Shown piece by piece: positions 16,638 through 24,687 of a DNA stretch of 64,000 bases. The position numbers were made by a program, and so were the translations under genes. The notes beneath the pieces were generated by a model. It had not been told where the DNA came from. It saw only the letters and a program-made list of their open reading frames with translations, and did no database searches. Every line of letters starts with the position of its first letter. The stretch's first letter is position 1. Source of the DNA: Microbacterium sp. GCS4 (GTDB lineage Bacteria; Actinomycetota; Actinomycetes; Actinomycetales; Microbacteriaceae); contig NZ_LGYE01000003.1 in NCBI RefSeq assembly GCF_001262495.1, positions 124,001-188,000 on the forward strand, given 5' to 3'.

Positions 16638-18203
16638 TCAGGCCCCGGGCTGCTCGGCGGCGGCGGTGATGCGCGCCGCCATGCCCGCGAAGATGAACCC
16701 GTGGAACGGCAGCACGGCGAACCAGTACAGCCGTCCGGCGAGGCCCCGGGGGAAGAACACCGCCCGCTGCTCGTAGCGCGCGCCCCCGGCATCCGGCAGC
16801 GCACGCAGCTCGAGCCACGCCTCGCCCGGCACCTTCATCTCGGCGCGCAGACGCAGCAGACCGCCGCTCGCGGCCGAGGCCTCGGTCTCGGTGCCCGGCT
16901 CCTCCACGGCCTCGACGCGCCAGAAGTCGATCGCGTCGCCCACCCGTGCGGCGGCCTTGTTCCGTCGCCCTCGCCGCAGTCCGACTCCGCCGACCACGCG
17001 ATCCATCCACCCGCGCACGGCCCAGAGGAACGGCGAGGAGTACCACCCGTTCGTGCCGCCGATGCCGATGATGACGCGCCACAGTCCGTCGACCGACGCC
17101 GTGGTCTTGAGGGAGCGGGCGTCCGTGAAGACCATGCGACCGGCCCACTCGGGGTCGCTCGGAAGCGGATCGCTCGGCGCCCCGGAGACCTCGGAGTCCT
17201 GCCAGCTCGTCTCGATCGCATCCGCGTTCACGCGTCCGAGCGCGAGGTGCACGGCCTGGCGGTAGGGCGTGAGCCCACCCTCCGGCCGGGGGATCAGATC
17301 GTCGACCGCGTGGTCCTTCACCACACACTCGTTCTGCAGCGAGGCGACCAGGGGACGTGCGATCGACCGTGGCACGGGCGTGACGAGGTTGACCCAGTGC
17401 GAGGCGAGTCCGGGCGTGAACACGGGGAGCGCCGCGATGGCCCGCTGCGGCAGCCCGGCCTCGACCGCGTATCCGTTCATCATCTGGCCGTAGCGCAGCA
17501 CGTCGGGTCCGCCGATGTCGACCGCACGGTTCACCTCGGGTGCCACGCGCGCCGCGCCCAGCAGATAGTGCAGCACGTCGCGCACGGCGATCGGCTGGAT
17601 GCGGTTCCGCACCCACCTCGGCGCGGGCATGTACGGGAGGACCTCGGTCAGGTGGCGGATCATCTCGAACGACGCCGATCCCGAGCCGATCACGACTCCG
17701 GCCTGCAGCACGAGCGTCGGAACGCCCGATCGCAGGAAGATCTCGCCGACGTGCACGCGCGAGCGCAGGTGCGGCGAGAGCTCGACGCCCTCGGGATGCA
17801 GCCCGCCGAGGTACACGAGACGGTGCACGTGCACGCTCGCCGCGGCATCCGCCACGGTCTGCGCCGCACGCTCGTCGCTCTCCTCGAAGCCCTTGCCGGC
17901 CGACATCGAGTGGATCAGGTAGTAGACGACGTCGACGTCGCGCATGGCCTCGGCCACGGCATCCGCGTCGTCCGCGGAGCCCTCGACGATCTCGCAGTCG
18001 GCTCCCCAGGGGAAGGATGCCGCGCGCGCCGCGTCTCGTGCGAGCACGCGTACCCGGTATCCGGCGTTGAGCAGGCGAGGTGTGAGGCGTCCGCCGATGT
18101 AGCCGGTGGCGCCGAGCACGAGCACGCGCGGGGTCGTGCCGTCGTCGCGGAGGACCGCGCGCAGGTCGTCTTCGAGTCCGGTGGGCTGGGTGAGCTCCGT
18201 CAT
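16638..18203 (-). CDS. NAD(P)-binding SDR-type protein with DUF2867 C-terminal domain
   Basis: This protein of about 521 aa starts with an atypical SDR (NmrA/YbjT-like) Rossmann domain: RVLVLGATGYIGGRLTPRLL, VYYLIHSM and RLVYLGGLHP. After about residue 330 comes a DUF2867-like region (VDGLWRVIIGIGGTNGWY ... DFWRVEAVEE ... GRLYWFAVLPFHGFIF). The start MTELTQP at 18203 is favoured because the alternative upstream start reaches into the operator region. It diverges from the 83-aa ORF and MHS transporter across a CTAG-type operator. Confidence 0.85.
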   Translation of the reverse strand: MTELTQPTGLEDDLRAVLRDDGTTPRVLVLGATGYIGGRLTPRLLNAGYRVRVLARDAARAASFPWGADCEIVEGSADDADAVAEAMRDVDVVYYLIHSMSAGKGFEESDERAAQTVADAAASVHVHRLVYLGGLHPEGVELSPHLRSRVHVGEIFLRSGVPTLVLQAGVVIGSGSASFEMIRHLTEVLPYMPAPRWVRNRIQPIAVRDVLHYLLGAARVAPEVNRAVDIGGPDVLRYGQMMNGYAVEAGLPQRAIAALPVFTPGLASHWVNLVTPVPRSIARPLVASLQNECVVKDHAVDDLIPRPEGGLTPYRQAVHLALGRVNADAIETSWQDSEVSGAPSDPLPSDPEWAGRMVFTDARSLKTTASVDGLWRVIIGIGGTNGWYSSPFLWAVRGWMDRVVGGVGLRRGRRNKAAARVGDAIDFWRVEAVEEPGTETEASAASGGLLRLRAEMKVPGEAWLELRALPDAGGARYEQRAVFFPRGLAGRLYWFAVLPFHGFIFAGMAARITAAAEQPGA

Positions 18204-18254
18204 GTCACCGAGCGTAGGCGGCTCTCCCGAAGTTTTCACTAGGTTGGCAGATGT

Positions 18255-18272
18255 CTAGTTCATCTAGTAACC
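18255..18272. promoter_or_regulatory. CTAG-type operator, site 1 (MarR candidate)
   Basis: This 18-bp site CTAGTTCATCTAGTAACC matches the site at 21735-21752 at 14 of 18 positions. A further half-site (ACTAGGTT) lies 18 bp upstream. It sits between the divergent SDR-type gene and the small ORF/MHS transporter unit. Confidence 0.6.
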
Positions 18273-18294
18273 TTCCCCCGAAGGAAGGCAAGAA

Positions 18295-18546
18295 ATGTCC
18301 GGAGCACCGAAGTCCCCCGTGCGCGTCGATCACGCTCTGCGTGACGCGCCGTCGGTGCTCTCGGATGCGGCCAGCCTCGCGCCGCTCCCCGCCAGCGAGG
18401 CCGTGGGACGCACGGTCGGAGTCGACCGTGCGTCCCTGGTCTCCGCGGACCCGCGCTGGCGCACCGCCGGACTCGCCGGACTCGTCGCCCTGGTCGCCGC
18501 GGCATCCCTCCCCCTCGCGACCGTCCTGCTGACCCGCCTGCTGTGA
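18295..18546 (+). CDS. Small single-span membrane protein upstream of the MHS transporter
   Basis: This 83-aa protein is not recognised. A polar first half is followed by a hydrophobic segment at about residues 59-82 (LAGLVALVAAASLPLATVLL), which gives one C-terminal membrane span. The ribosome site AAGGAAGG precedes the ATG. It lies just downstream of the CTAG operator and 85 bp before the transporter gene in the same direction, so it may be an accessory subunit or leader product. Confidence 0.6.
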   Translation: MSGAPKSPVRVDHALRDAPSVLSDAASLAPLPASEAVGRTVGVDRASLVSADPRWRTAGLAGLVALVAAASLPLATVLLTRLL

Positions 18547-18631
18547 GGCGCGACCCGCTCGCCCACGCTCGCCGCTCCGCCGTCCGCCCCCGTTCCACCG
18601 CGGGCATCCTCCGGGAAGAAGAGAGAACACA

Positions 18632-20212
18632 ATGTCCGAACCCGTGAAGAACAGCGAGTCCCTCTGGCGCCGTCTCGGCCGACGGCTGGGGCTCGTGAAG
18701 CCCGAGGAGCCCCGCCGCCTCACGGTCGACGACGTGACCGTCGTCGACAAGCCGATGCTCCGTCGTGCGGTCGCCGGCACCGTGGTCGGCAACCTCATGG
18801 AGTGGTACGACATCGGCGTGTACGGCTACCTCGCCGTCATCATCGGCCGTGCCTTCCTGCCCGACGCCTCCGCGGGGGCGCAGTCGCTGTTCTCGCTCGG
18901 CGTCTTCGCGGTCACCTTCGTCGCCCGCCCGCTCGGAGGCATCGTGCTCGGTCAGCTCGGCGACCGGATGGGGCGACAGCGCATCCTCGCGTTCACGCTC
19001 ATCATGATGGCCGCAGCGACCTTCCTCATCGGCGTGCTGCCCGACTTCTCGGTATGGGGCGTCTGGGCGCCCATCCTGCTCATCGTCCTCAAGCTCGCGC
19101 AGGGCTTCTCGACCGGCGGCGAGTACGCGGGAGCGACGACGTTCATCACCGAGTACGCCCCCGACAAGCGTCGCGGGTTCTACGCCTCGCTGCTCGACCT
19201 GGGCTCGTACATGGGGTTCGCGATCGGCGCCGCGTTCGTGTCGATTCTGCAGTTGACGCTCTCGGCCGAGGTCATGCAGGGCTTCGCCTGGCGCATCCCG
19301 TTCCTCGTCGCCCTGCCGCTGGGTCTCATCGCGATCTACTTCCGACTCAAGATCGAGGACACGCCCGCGTTCCAGGAGGCGCAGGATGCCGCGGCGAGGG
19401 CGACCGACGAGGCGCAGGCCGCGGCGGATGCTCCCAAGGGTGTGCTCGCGCTGATCCGCGCGTACTGGCGCGAACTGCTCACCGCGTTCGTGCTCGTCGC
19501 CGCCGCGAACACGGTCGGGTACGCGCTGACCTCGTACATGCCCACGTACCTCACCGGAACGCTCGGCTACGACGAGGTCCACGGCACGCTGCTGACGCTG
19601 CCGGTGCTCGTCGCCATGGCGCTGTCCATCCCGCTGACGGGCAAGCTGTCCGACCGCATCGGCCGCCGCAAGGTGCTGTTCATCGGCTCGATCTCGGCGA
19701 TCGTGCTCGCCGTCCCGGCGTTCCTGTTCATGATGCACGGCGAGATCTGGTCGACGCTCCTGGGGCTCGTGCTGCTCGCGTTCCCGGTGACGTTCTATGT
19801 CGCGAACCTCGCGTCCTCGCTGCCGGCGCTGTTCCCGACGTCGTCGCGCTACGGCGGCATGGGCATCTCGTACAACCTGGCGGTCGCCCTGTTTGCCGGC
19901 ACCGCGCCGGTCGTGATGGAGGCGCTCGTGCAGATGACCGGGTCGTCGCTCGCCCCGGCGTTCTACGTGATCGGCACGTCGATCGCCGGCTTCATCGCGG
20001 TCGTGGTGCTCAAGGAGTCCGCGCGCCGGCCGCTGCCCGGGGCGATGCCGAGCGTGCAGACGCCGGAGGAGGCGATCGAGCTGGTCGCGACGCAGGACGA
20101 CAACCCCGACCTCGACCTCGATGAGCTGTTCCCCGAGCGGCTCGAGGGCGCGGAGACGGAGGCTGAGTCCGACCCCGAGTCCGCGGCGGGGGAGCAGCCC
20201 GAGAAGGTCTGA
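18632..20212 (+). CDS. MFS transporter, metabolite:H+ symporter (ProP-like) type
   Basis: This is a 526-aa, 12-segment MFS protein of the MHS subfamily. Signatures are GNLMEWYDIGVYGYLAVIIG, LGDRMGRQRIL, GFSTGGEYAGATTFITEYAP and KLSDRIGRRK. Relatives import osmoprotectants or organic acids with protons. The C-terminal 60 residues are strongly acidic (DLDLDELFPERLEGAETE). It is co-oriented with the 83-aa ORF and convergent with a MarR gene, and a CTAG operator lies upstream of the unit. Confidence 0.88.
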   Translation: MSEPVKNSESLWRRLGRRLGLVKPEEPRRLTVDDVTVVDKPMLRRAVAGTVVGNLMEWYDIGVYGYLAVIIGRAFLPDASAGAQSLFSLGVFAVTFVARPLGGIVLGQLGDRMGRQRILAFTLIMMAAATFLIGVLPDFSVWGVWAPILLIVLKLAQGFSTGGEYAGATTFITEYAPDKRRGFYASLLDLGSYMGFAIGAAFVSILQLTLSAEVMQGFAWRIPFLVALPLGLIAIYFRLKIEDTPAFQEAQDAAARATDEAQAAADAPKGVLALIRAYWRELLTAFVLVAAANTVGYALTSYMPTYLTGTLGYDEVHGTLLTLPVLVAMALSIPLTGKLSDRIGRRKVLFIGSISAIVLAVPAFLFMMHGEIWSTLLGLVLLAFPVTFYVANLASSLPALFPTSSRYGGMGISYNLAVALFAGTAPVVMEALVQMTGSSLAPAFYVIGTSIAGFIAVVVLKESARRPLPGAMPSVQTPEEAIELVATQDDNPDLDLDELFPERLEGAETEAESDPESAAGEQPEKV

Positions 20213-20269
20213 GCGGATGCCGCGTCGGTGGGAGGGCGGGCGCTACGCGCCTGCGGACCCCGGCGCGCG

Positions 20270-20827
20270 CTACGCGCCTGCCGATCCCTCCTCGTGAGAG
20301 CGGATGACGTCGCGGAGCTCCTGGTCGAGGTCGGCAGCCTCTTCGATCGCCGAGGTCATGCCGGCGAGGAAGCGGGTGACGGTCGCGCGCTCCTTGTCGG
20401 ACATCTCGTCGACGAGGGCCAGCATCCGGCGGTGCATGGCCCCGAGCGTCTCGCGCACCTCGTCGTCGCTGCTCACGGTGGGCACGATGACACCCGCGCG
20501 ACGGTCGGTCGGGTGAGGCTCGCGTCGGGCGTGGCCGCCCTTCTCGAGGCGGTCGATCAGCGTCGTGGTGGACGCGGTGGAGATGTCCAGCATCCGAGCG
20601 ATGTCGATCGGGCGCACGAGGCGTCCGGCGCGCTGCTCTCGGAGGAGGAACCGGAGGGCGACGAGGTCGGTCTCGTTCATCCTCATCGACGCACGCGTAC
20701 GCGCGCGCATCGCGGTCTCGGCGGCGCGGTATCGGCGGAGCAGGTTCAGCACGTCGACGGTGCTGGCGGAGTCCGTGTCCGGATACCAGTATCCGGAGCG
20801 GGTGAAGTCCTCGGAGCGCTCCATCAT
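20270..20827 (-). CDS. MarR-family transcriptional regulator
   Basis: This 185-aa protein has a MarR winged helix: DLVALRFLLREQRAGRLVRPIDIARMLDISTASTTTLIDRLEKGGHARREPHPTDRRA. It is flanked by long dimerisation helices. The GGHARREPHPTDRRA wing is typical. The start overlaps the stop of the 80-aa gene; two adjacent ATGs are possible (20827 or 20824). It is a candidate binder of the CTAG boxes at 18255 and 21735. Confidence 0.88.
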   Translation of the reverse strand: MMERSEDFTRSGYWYPDTDSASTVDVLNLLRRYRAAETAMRARTRASMRMNETDLVALRFLLREQRAGRLVRPIDIARMLDISTASTTTLIDRLEKGGHARREPHPTDRRAGVIVPTVSSDDEVRETLGAMHRRMLALVDEMSDKERATVTRFLAGMTSAIEEAADLDQELRDVIRSHEEGSAGA

Positions 20828-21066
20828 GCCACCTCGTCGTCGTCGGTCATTCCGCCGTCCTGCTCACGCGCGAGCATCTCGACCGCGCCGGATTCGACGG
20901 CCGCCGGAACGATCTGCAGGATCCCTCCGGTGATCGCCTCGTTCTCGGCGGCGATGATCTGCTCGAGGCGCCAGTCGGCGACGGCGGGGAATCGCTGGCG
21001 AAGGCGTTCGAGTACATCGGAATACAGGATGTATCCCGCCTCCTCGAGGGTGAATTCCTCTGCCAT
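20824..21066 (-). CDS. Hypothetical 80-aa protein coupled to MarR
   Basis: I do not recognise this acidic, helical protein (MAEEFTLEEAGYILYSDVLE ... WRLEQIIAAENEAITGGILQIV). The ATG at 21066 is chosen because GGAAAGGA lies five bases upstream. Its stop overlaps the MarR start, which supports it being translated. It could modulate the MarR protein, but nothing in it shows a function. Confidence 0.65.
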   Translation of the reverse strand: MAEEFTLEEAGYILYSDVLERLRQRFPAVADWRLEQIIAAENEAITGGILQIVPAAVESGAVEMLAREQDGGMTDDDEVA

Positions 21067-21189
21067 GGCGTCCTTTCCGCAGGATTCCATCTTCGCATCC
21101 GTGACGAGTGGTGGATCACATTGATATTCGCTAGTCTGCCTGCTTACCTGGTTGTCGAGTAGCATGGAAGACGTCAGGGGGTGACACGA

Positions 21190-21687
21190 ATGACGAACGA
21201 CACGCAGGCTCCTGGGCGCGCACGGGCGACCGTGCATCCGCGGATCGCGGACGGAACCTCTACAGAGACGCGGGAGATGATCGAGCGGATCGAGCAGTTG
21301 CGCCGATCGGAGTCGCAGCTCGCACGGCGGCTGTCGTCGCGGCGTGAACCCAACGACACCGATCGCGAGGCGATGCGCTTCATCGCCGATGCGCCGGATC
21401 ATGCGCCGGCGACGCCCGGTGGCCTCGCGGGGCACCTCGGCGTGAGCACCGCGGCGATCACGAGCGTGCTGCGTCGACTGCAGGAACGCGGCCAGGTCGT
21501 CGTCACCGCGCACCCCGCCGACGCGAGATCGAAGGTAGTGCGTCCGACGCTGCGCGATCTGCATGCGCCGGCCGACGACATGACGCAGCGCCTCGAGGGA
21601 CTCGCGAGCGAGTTCACTCCCGAGCAGACCGAGGTCATCGTCAGGTTCCTCCGTCGACTCGCCGAAGAGATCGACGATCTCCCCTGA
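21190..21687 (+). CDS. MarR-family transcriptional regulator
   Basis: This is a MarR-type protein of about 165 aa. Helices around residues 25-45 precede a winged helix: TPGGLAGHLGVSTAAITSVLRRLQERGQVVVTAHPADARSKVVRPT. The ATG at 21190 is preferred over the upstream GTG because a GGGGGTG element precedes it. It diverges from the other MarR operon and lies just before the CTAG box at 21735. Either MarR protein could bind the CTAG boxes. Confidence 0.85.
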   Translation: MTNDTQAPGRARATVHPRIADGTSTETREMIERIEQLRRSESQLARRLSSRREPNDTDREAMRFIADAPDHAPATPGGLAGHLGVSTAAITSVLRRLQERGQVVVTAHPADARSKVVRPTLRDLHAPADDMTQRLEGLASEFTPEQTEVIVRFLRRLAEEIDDLP

Positions 21688-21734
21688 GGAATTCTTGACC
21701 TTCGTCCAGCTTCGATCCGTGGAGTGGCATTTAA

Positions 21735-21752
21735 CTAGGTAACCTAGTAATC
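21735..21752. promoter_or_regulatory. CTAG-type operator, site 2
   Basis: CTAGGTAACCTAGTAATC contains the near-perfect palindrome ACTAGGTAACCTAGT. It lies 38 bp before the 109-aa ORF. A weaker relative (12 of 18, opposite orientation) occurs at 21142-21159 between the two divergent MarR units. Confidence 0.65.
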
Positions 21753-21790
21753 TATCTCCTAAGCGATTCTTTCTGGATGGGAGAGAGATC

Positions 21791-22120
21791 ATGGGACACC
21801 TGACCTACGGCAACGGCGGAGCACCTATCGACGTCGAGGATGAGATCCTCGCGCATGTCCGAGTCGTCACGCTGACCAAGCTGCGACGCAACGAGTCCTT
21901 CGCCCTGACGATCCCCACGACGGGCGGTGCGGTCGAGACGCTCTGGATCCAGGCGGCGATCCCGCTGCGCTTCGTGCTTGATGCCGAGGCCCCCGTCGAC
22001 CGGGCGCTGCTCGTGAAGATGATGAACGCCGCCAGTTCGTCCGCAGGCCTCGACCTCACGCGCGACGAGTTCTCGTCCGAGTTCGGCGCGGCTCCCGTGC
22101 TGCACGCGATGAGCGCCTGA
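21791..22120 (+). CDS. Small conserved actinobacterial protein (DUF7882-like)
   Basis: This is a 109-aa protein with a pattern seen in many Microbacteriaceae proteins: start MGHLTYGNGG, then DEILAHVRVVTLTKLRRNESF, a beta-rich middle ending WIQAAIPLRFVLDAE, and a short helical end. From memory I place it with the DUF7882 type; its function is unknown. GAGAGAGA precedes the ATG. The CTAG operator upstream puts it in the presumed MarR regulon. Confidence 0.7.
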   Translation: MGHLTYGNGGAPIDVEDEILAHVRVVTLTKLRRNESFALTIPTTGGAVETLWIQAAIPLRFVLDAEAPVDRALLVKMMNAASSSAGLDLTRDEFSSEFGAAPVLHAMSA

Positions 22121-22128
22121 GCCCGACG

Positions 22129-22407
22129 ATGTCGAGAAGGATCGGACTCGGCGCGCGCACCCGCGTCGCGTCGGCCCCGCGAGGCCTCTGGGTGGAAGTC
22201 GATCCCGGGTTCTTCGTGGGCAATGACCGGAGACGATTCCTCGGGTCGATCAGCGGAGCGCCGACGCAGGGCTACACGGCGTTCGGCCCGCACTCCGAGT
22301 TCGTCGGGTCGTTCCGCGATCTCGATGAGGCGAAGGCCGCGGTGATCGCGGTGGTCGACGGCCCGCGCGCGGACGCGGCCGCGGAGGCGGATACTCCTTC
22401 GCGCTGA
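22129..22407 (+). CDS. Hypothetical 92-aa protein
   Basis: This is a small protein with one compact beta-rich unit (WVEVDPGFFVGNDRRRFLGSI, then FGPHSEFVGSFRDLDEAKAAV). It starts eight bases after the DUF7882-like gene and is probably cotranscribed. Composition and codon third-position bias look like real coding sequence, but no family is recognised with certainty. Confidence 0.6.
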   Translation: MSRRIGLGARTRVASAPRGLWVEVDPGFFVGNDRRRFLGSISGAPTQGYTAFGPHSEFVGSFRDLDEAKAAVIAVVDGPRADAAAEADTPSR

Positions 22408-22472
22408 TCCGTGATCGTCACGGCGGCGGATGCCGGAATCGGGGCGCATCCGATGCGTGTACGATCGTACGC

Positions 22473-23696
22473 ATGACGTCCGCCGAAACGATTCGACGCG
22501 CTGCTCCCGATCGAGCGGCGCGACGTGCGCGCATCGCCGTGAGTGCGTTGTTCCTGACGAACGGTGCGCTGTTCGCCAACCTCCTGCCGCGGTACCCCGA
22601 GATCAAGTCCCAGCTCGGCCTCGACAACGTCGGCTACGGGATCGCGATCGCGGCCTTCCCCGCGGGGGCCATCGCCGCCGGACTCCTCGCCGCCGTGCTG
22701 ATCCGTCGATTCGGCTCGGCGCGCGTCGCGGTGATCGGCACGGTCGGTGTGGGGGTCTCTCTGCTCGCTGCGGCGCTCGCGCCGACCGGCATCCTGTTCG
22801 CCGCAGCGCTGCTACTCGGCGGCGCCTTCGATGCGATCACCGACGTCGGGCAGAACGCACACGGCCTGCGCGTCCAGCGTCGGTACGGGCGCTCCATCAT
22901 CAACTCCTTCCACGCGATCTGGTCGATCGGCGCCGTGCTCGGCGGCGGCATGGCGGCCGTGGCGATCGCGCTGCAGCTCCCGCTCGCCGTGCATCTCGGA
23001 ATCTCCACCGCGGTCTTCGCCGCTGTGGCGCTCACCTCGCTGTTCTTCTGCCTCCCCGGGCGTGATGAGGAGGCGGATGCCGAGGCCACGGCAGAACCCG
23101 CGGAGATCGAGAAGGCCGTGCGCCGAGGCGTGGGCCCGCGCGTGGTGTTCGCGGTGATCGCGCTGACGCTCATCGCCATGGCCGGCGCGGTCGCCGAGGA
23201 TGCGGGCAACTCCTGGGCGACCCTGTATCTGGGCGAGTCGCTGGGTGCCGCTGCCGCCGTGGCTCCGCTCGGCTTCATCGCGCTGGTGGGAGCGCAGTTC
23301 ATCGGGCGGATGCTCGGCGACGGCATGACCGACCGGTTCGGGCAACGGGCGGTCGCACGCGTCGGCGGTCTGATCGCCGCGGTCGGCATGGGACTCGCGC
23401 TGCTCTTCCCCAGCGTTCCCGGCACGATCGCCGGGTTCGCCGCGGTGGGGTTCGGCATCGCAACGCTGATCCCGGCCGCGATGCACGCGGCCGACGAGCT
23501 CCCGGGTCTACGGTCGGGCGTCGGCCTCACCATGGTCTCGTGGCTCCTGCGTCTCGGGTTCCTCCTCTCACCGCCGTTCGTGGGATTCATCGCCGAGCAC
23601 GAGAGTCTGCGCGCGGGCCTGATCGTCGCTCCCGCTGCGGCGCTCGTCGCGGTGCTCCTGGCCGGCGTGCTCGAGGGGCGCAAGCCCCGCGCTTAG
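22473..23696 (+). CDS. MFS transporter (YbjJ-like)
   Basis: This 407-aa, 12-segment protein has features of the sugar/metabolite MFS branch: FLTNGALFANLLPRYPEIK in segment 1, RRFGSARVAVIGT after segment 2, NAHGLRVQRRYGRSIINSFHAIWSIGAVLGG in the middle, and GDGMTDRFGQRAVARVGG. TACGAT (22460-22465) lies seven bases before the ATG inside the palindrome GTACGATCGTAC, so the transcript is probably leaderless. Its substrate is unknown. Confidence 0.85.
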   Translation: MTSAETIRRAAPDRAARRARIAVSALFLTNGALFANLLPRYPEIKSQLGLDNVGYGIAIAAFPAGAIAAGLLAAVLIRRFGSARVAVIGTVGVGVSLLAAALAPTGILFAAALLLGGAFDAITDVGQNAHGLRVQRRYGRSIINSFHAIWSIGAVLGGGMAAVAIALQLPLAVHLGISTAVFAAVALTSLFFCLPGRDEEADAEATAEPAEIEKAVRRGVGPRVVFAVIALTLIAMAGAVAEDAGNSWATLYLGESLGAAAAVAPLGFIALVGAQFIGRMLGDGMTDRFGQRAVARVGGLIAAVGMGLALLFPSVPGTIAGFAAVGFGIATLIPAAMHAADELPGLRSGVGLTMVSWLLRLGFLLSPPFVGFIAEHESLRAGLIVAPAAALVAVLLAGVLEGRKPRA

Positions 23697-23708
23697 CCCC
23701 ACCTCCGT

Positions 23709-23776
23709 GTTGCTCGGAGCAACGTGCAACTTGCAGATTGCAGTATTCGCGACTACGTGCAATTCTGGAGTTGCAC
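23709..23776. promoter_or_regulatory. Operator region of the SRPBCC-ArsR operon
   Basis: Two inverted repeats are visible: GTTGCTC-G-GAGCAAC (23709-23723) and GTGCAA-N8-TTGCAC (23757-23776). TTGCAG words lie between them. The downstream ArsR protein is the likely ligand, giving autoregulation. Confidence 0.6.
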
Positions 23777-23799
23777 ACGAATCGAAAGGGAGCACGATC

Positions 23800-24279
23800 A
23801 TGGCTGACATCCGAGAAGACGCATCCGTCATCGACGCGGAGGCGTTCGTGGTCCGCCGCAGCATCCGCATCGGCGCATCCGTCGAGAAGGTCTGGCGTGC
23901 GGTCGCGGAACCCGAGCACGTGTCGCAGTGGTTCGGCACGCTCGAGCTCGACCGCGCGGGCGCCGGCGCGATCGGCTCGATGACCTTCGGCCCCGGTGAC
24001 GTGATCCCGCTGCGCGTCGAGAGCGTCGACGAGCCGCGGCGCATCGTCTACCGGTGGAGCAATGACGACGCTCTCGGCCATCGACCCGCCGTGCTCGACG
24101 AGGAGACCTCGACGCTCGTCGAGTTCACGCTCGAGGCGGTCGACGACGGCACCCTCCTGACCGTCGTCGAGAGCGGATTCGAGCGCACGAGCGACCCGGC
24201 GGTCAACATGGAGTACCACCGCACCGGATGGGACGAGGAGCTCGACAAGCTCGTCGCCCTCGTGGAGGCCGAGGCGTGA
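23800..24279 (+). CDS. SRPBCC/AHSA1-domain protein
   Basis: This 159-aa protein has a START-like fold: VVRRSIRIGASVEKVWRAVAEPEHVSQWFG at the N-terminus, then RIVYRWSNDD and the C-terminal helix GWDEELDKLVALVEAE. Such domains bind small hydrophobic ligands. The start is the ATG after AAAGGGAGC. Its stop overlaps the GTG of the ArsR gene, an arrangement common for AHSA1-ArsR pairs in which the regulator controls the pair. Confidence 0.88.
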   Translation: MADIREDASVIDAEAFVVRRSIRIGASVEKVWRAVAEPEHVSQWFGTLELDRAGAGAIGSMTFGPGDVIPLRVESVDEPRRIVYRWSNDDALGHRPAVLDEETSTLVEFTLEAVDDGTLLTVVESGFERTSDPAVNMEYHRTGWDEELDKLVALVEAEA

Positions 24280-24593
24280 GCGCCGACACGCTCCTGCCCA
24301 CGCTGTCGGCGCTCGCCGACGAGACCCGCTGGGCGATCCTCGCCGAGCTCGGGAGGGCGGACGCCTCGGCATCCGCTCTCGCGATACGGATGCCGGTGAG
24401 TCGCCAGGCCATCGCGAAGCACCTTTCCGTCCTGCAGGAGGTGGGCCTGGTCGAGCCGGTGCGCGTCGGCCGTGAGGTGCGATTCCGCGTGATCGGGGCG
24501 GAGCTCTCGGCCACCGCGCAGCGCCTCGACGAGATCGGCCGCGCCTGGGATCGCCGTCTCGCCGCCATCAAGGAGATCGCGGAGAACCTCTGA
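24276..24593 (+). CDS. ArsR-family transcriptional regulator
   Basis: This 105-aa protein has the winged helix LLPTLSALADETRWAILAEL and MPVSRQAIAKHLSVLQEVGLVEPVRVGREVRFRV. It has no Cys-rich metal site, so it belongs to the metal-independent, AHSA1-linked ArsR branch. The GTG start is fixed by the GTGA overlap with the SRPBCC gene. Confidence 0.88.
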   Translation: MSADTLLPTLSALADETRWAILAELGRADASASALAIRMPVSRQAIAKHLSVLQEVGLVEPVRVGREVRFRVIGAELSATAQRLDEIGRAWDRRLAAIKEIAENL

Positions 24594-24609
24594 CCACGAA
24601 GGCTCACGA

Positions 24610-24622
24610 CGTATACGTATTC
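24610..24622. promoter_or_regulatory. LacI-type operator upstream of the ABC importer operon, distal site
   Basis: CGTATACGTATTC shares the ATACGTAT core with the sites at 24665, 32918 and 34101. It lies 78 bp before the binding-protein start, so paired binding with the proximal site is possible. Confidence 0.5.
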
Positions 24623-24664
24623 AATCCGTATCAATTCCTCGAATATAGGCTTCCCTAAGTCGAC

Positions 24665-24677
24665 TGCATACGTATAC
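24665..24677. promoter_or_regulatory. LacI-type operator upstream of the ABC importer operon, proximal site
   Basis: TGCATACGTATAC differs by one base from the perfect box before the hisD-like gene. It overlaps TACCAT (24675-24680), a possible -10 seven bases before the ATG, so binding would block transcription. Confidence 0.65.
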
Positions 24678-24687
24678 CATCAGCGAC

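Noticed and set aside
20236..20282. GCGCTACGCGCCTGC direct repeat between the MHS transporter and MarR genes as a terminator
   Set aside because: Two copies are real, but the stem is short and there is no clear hairpin comparable to the other terminators.
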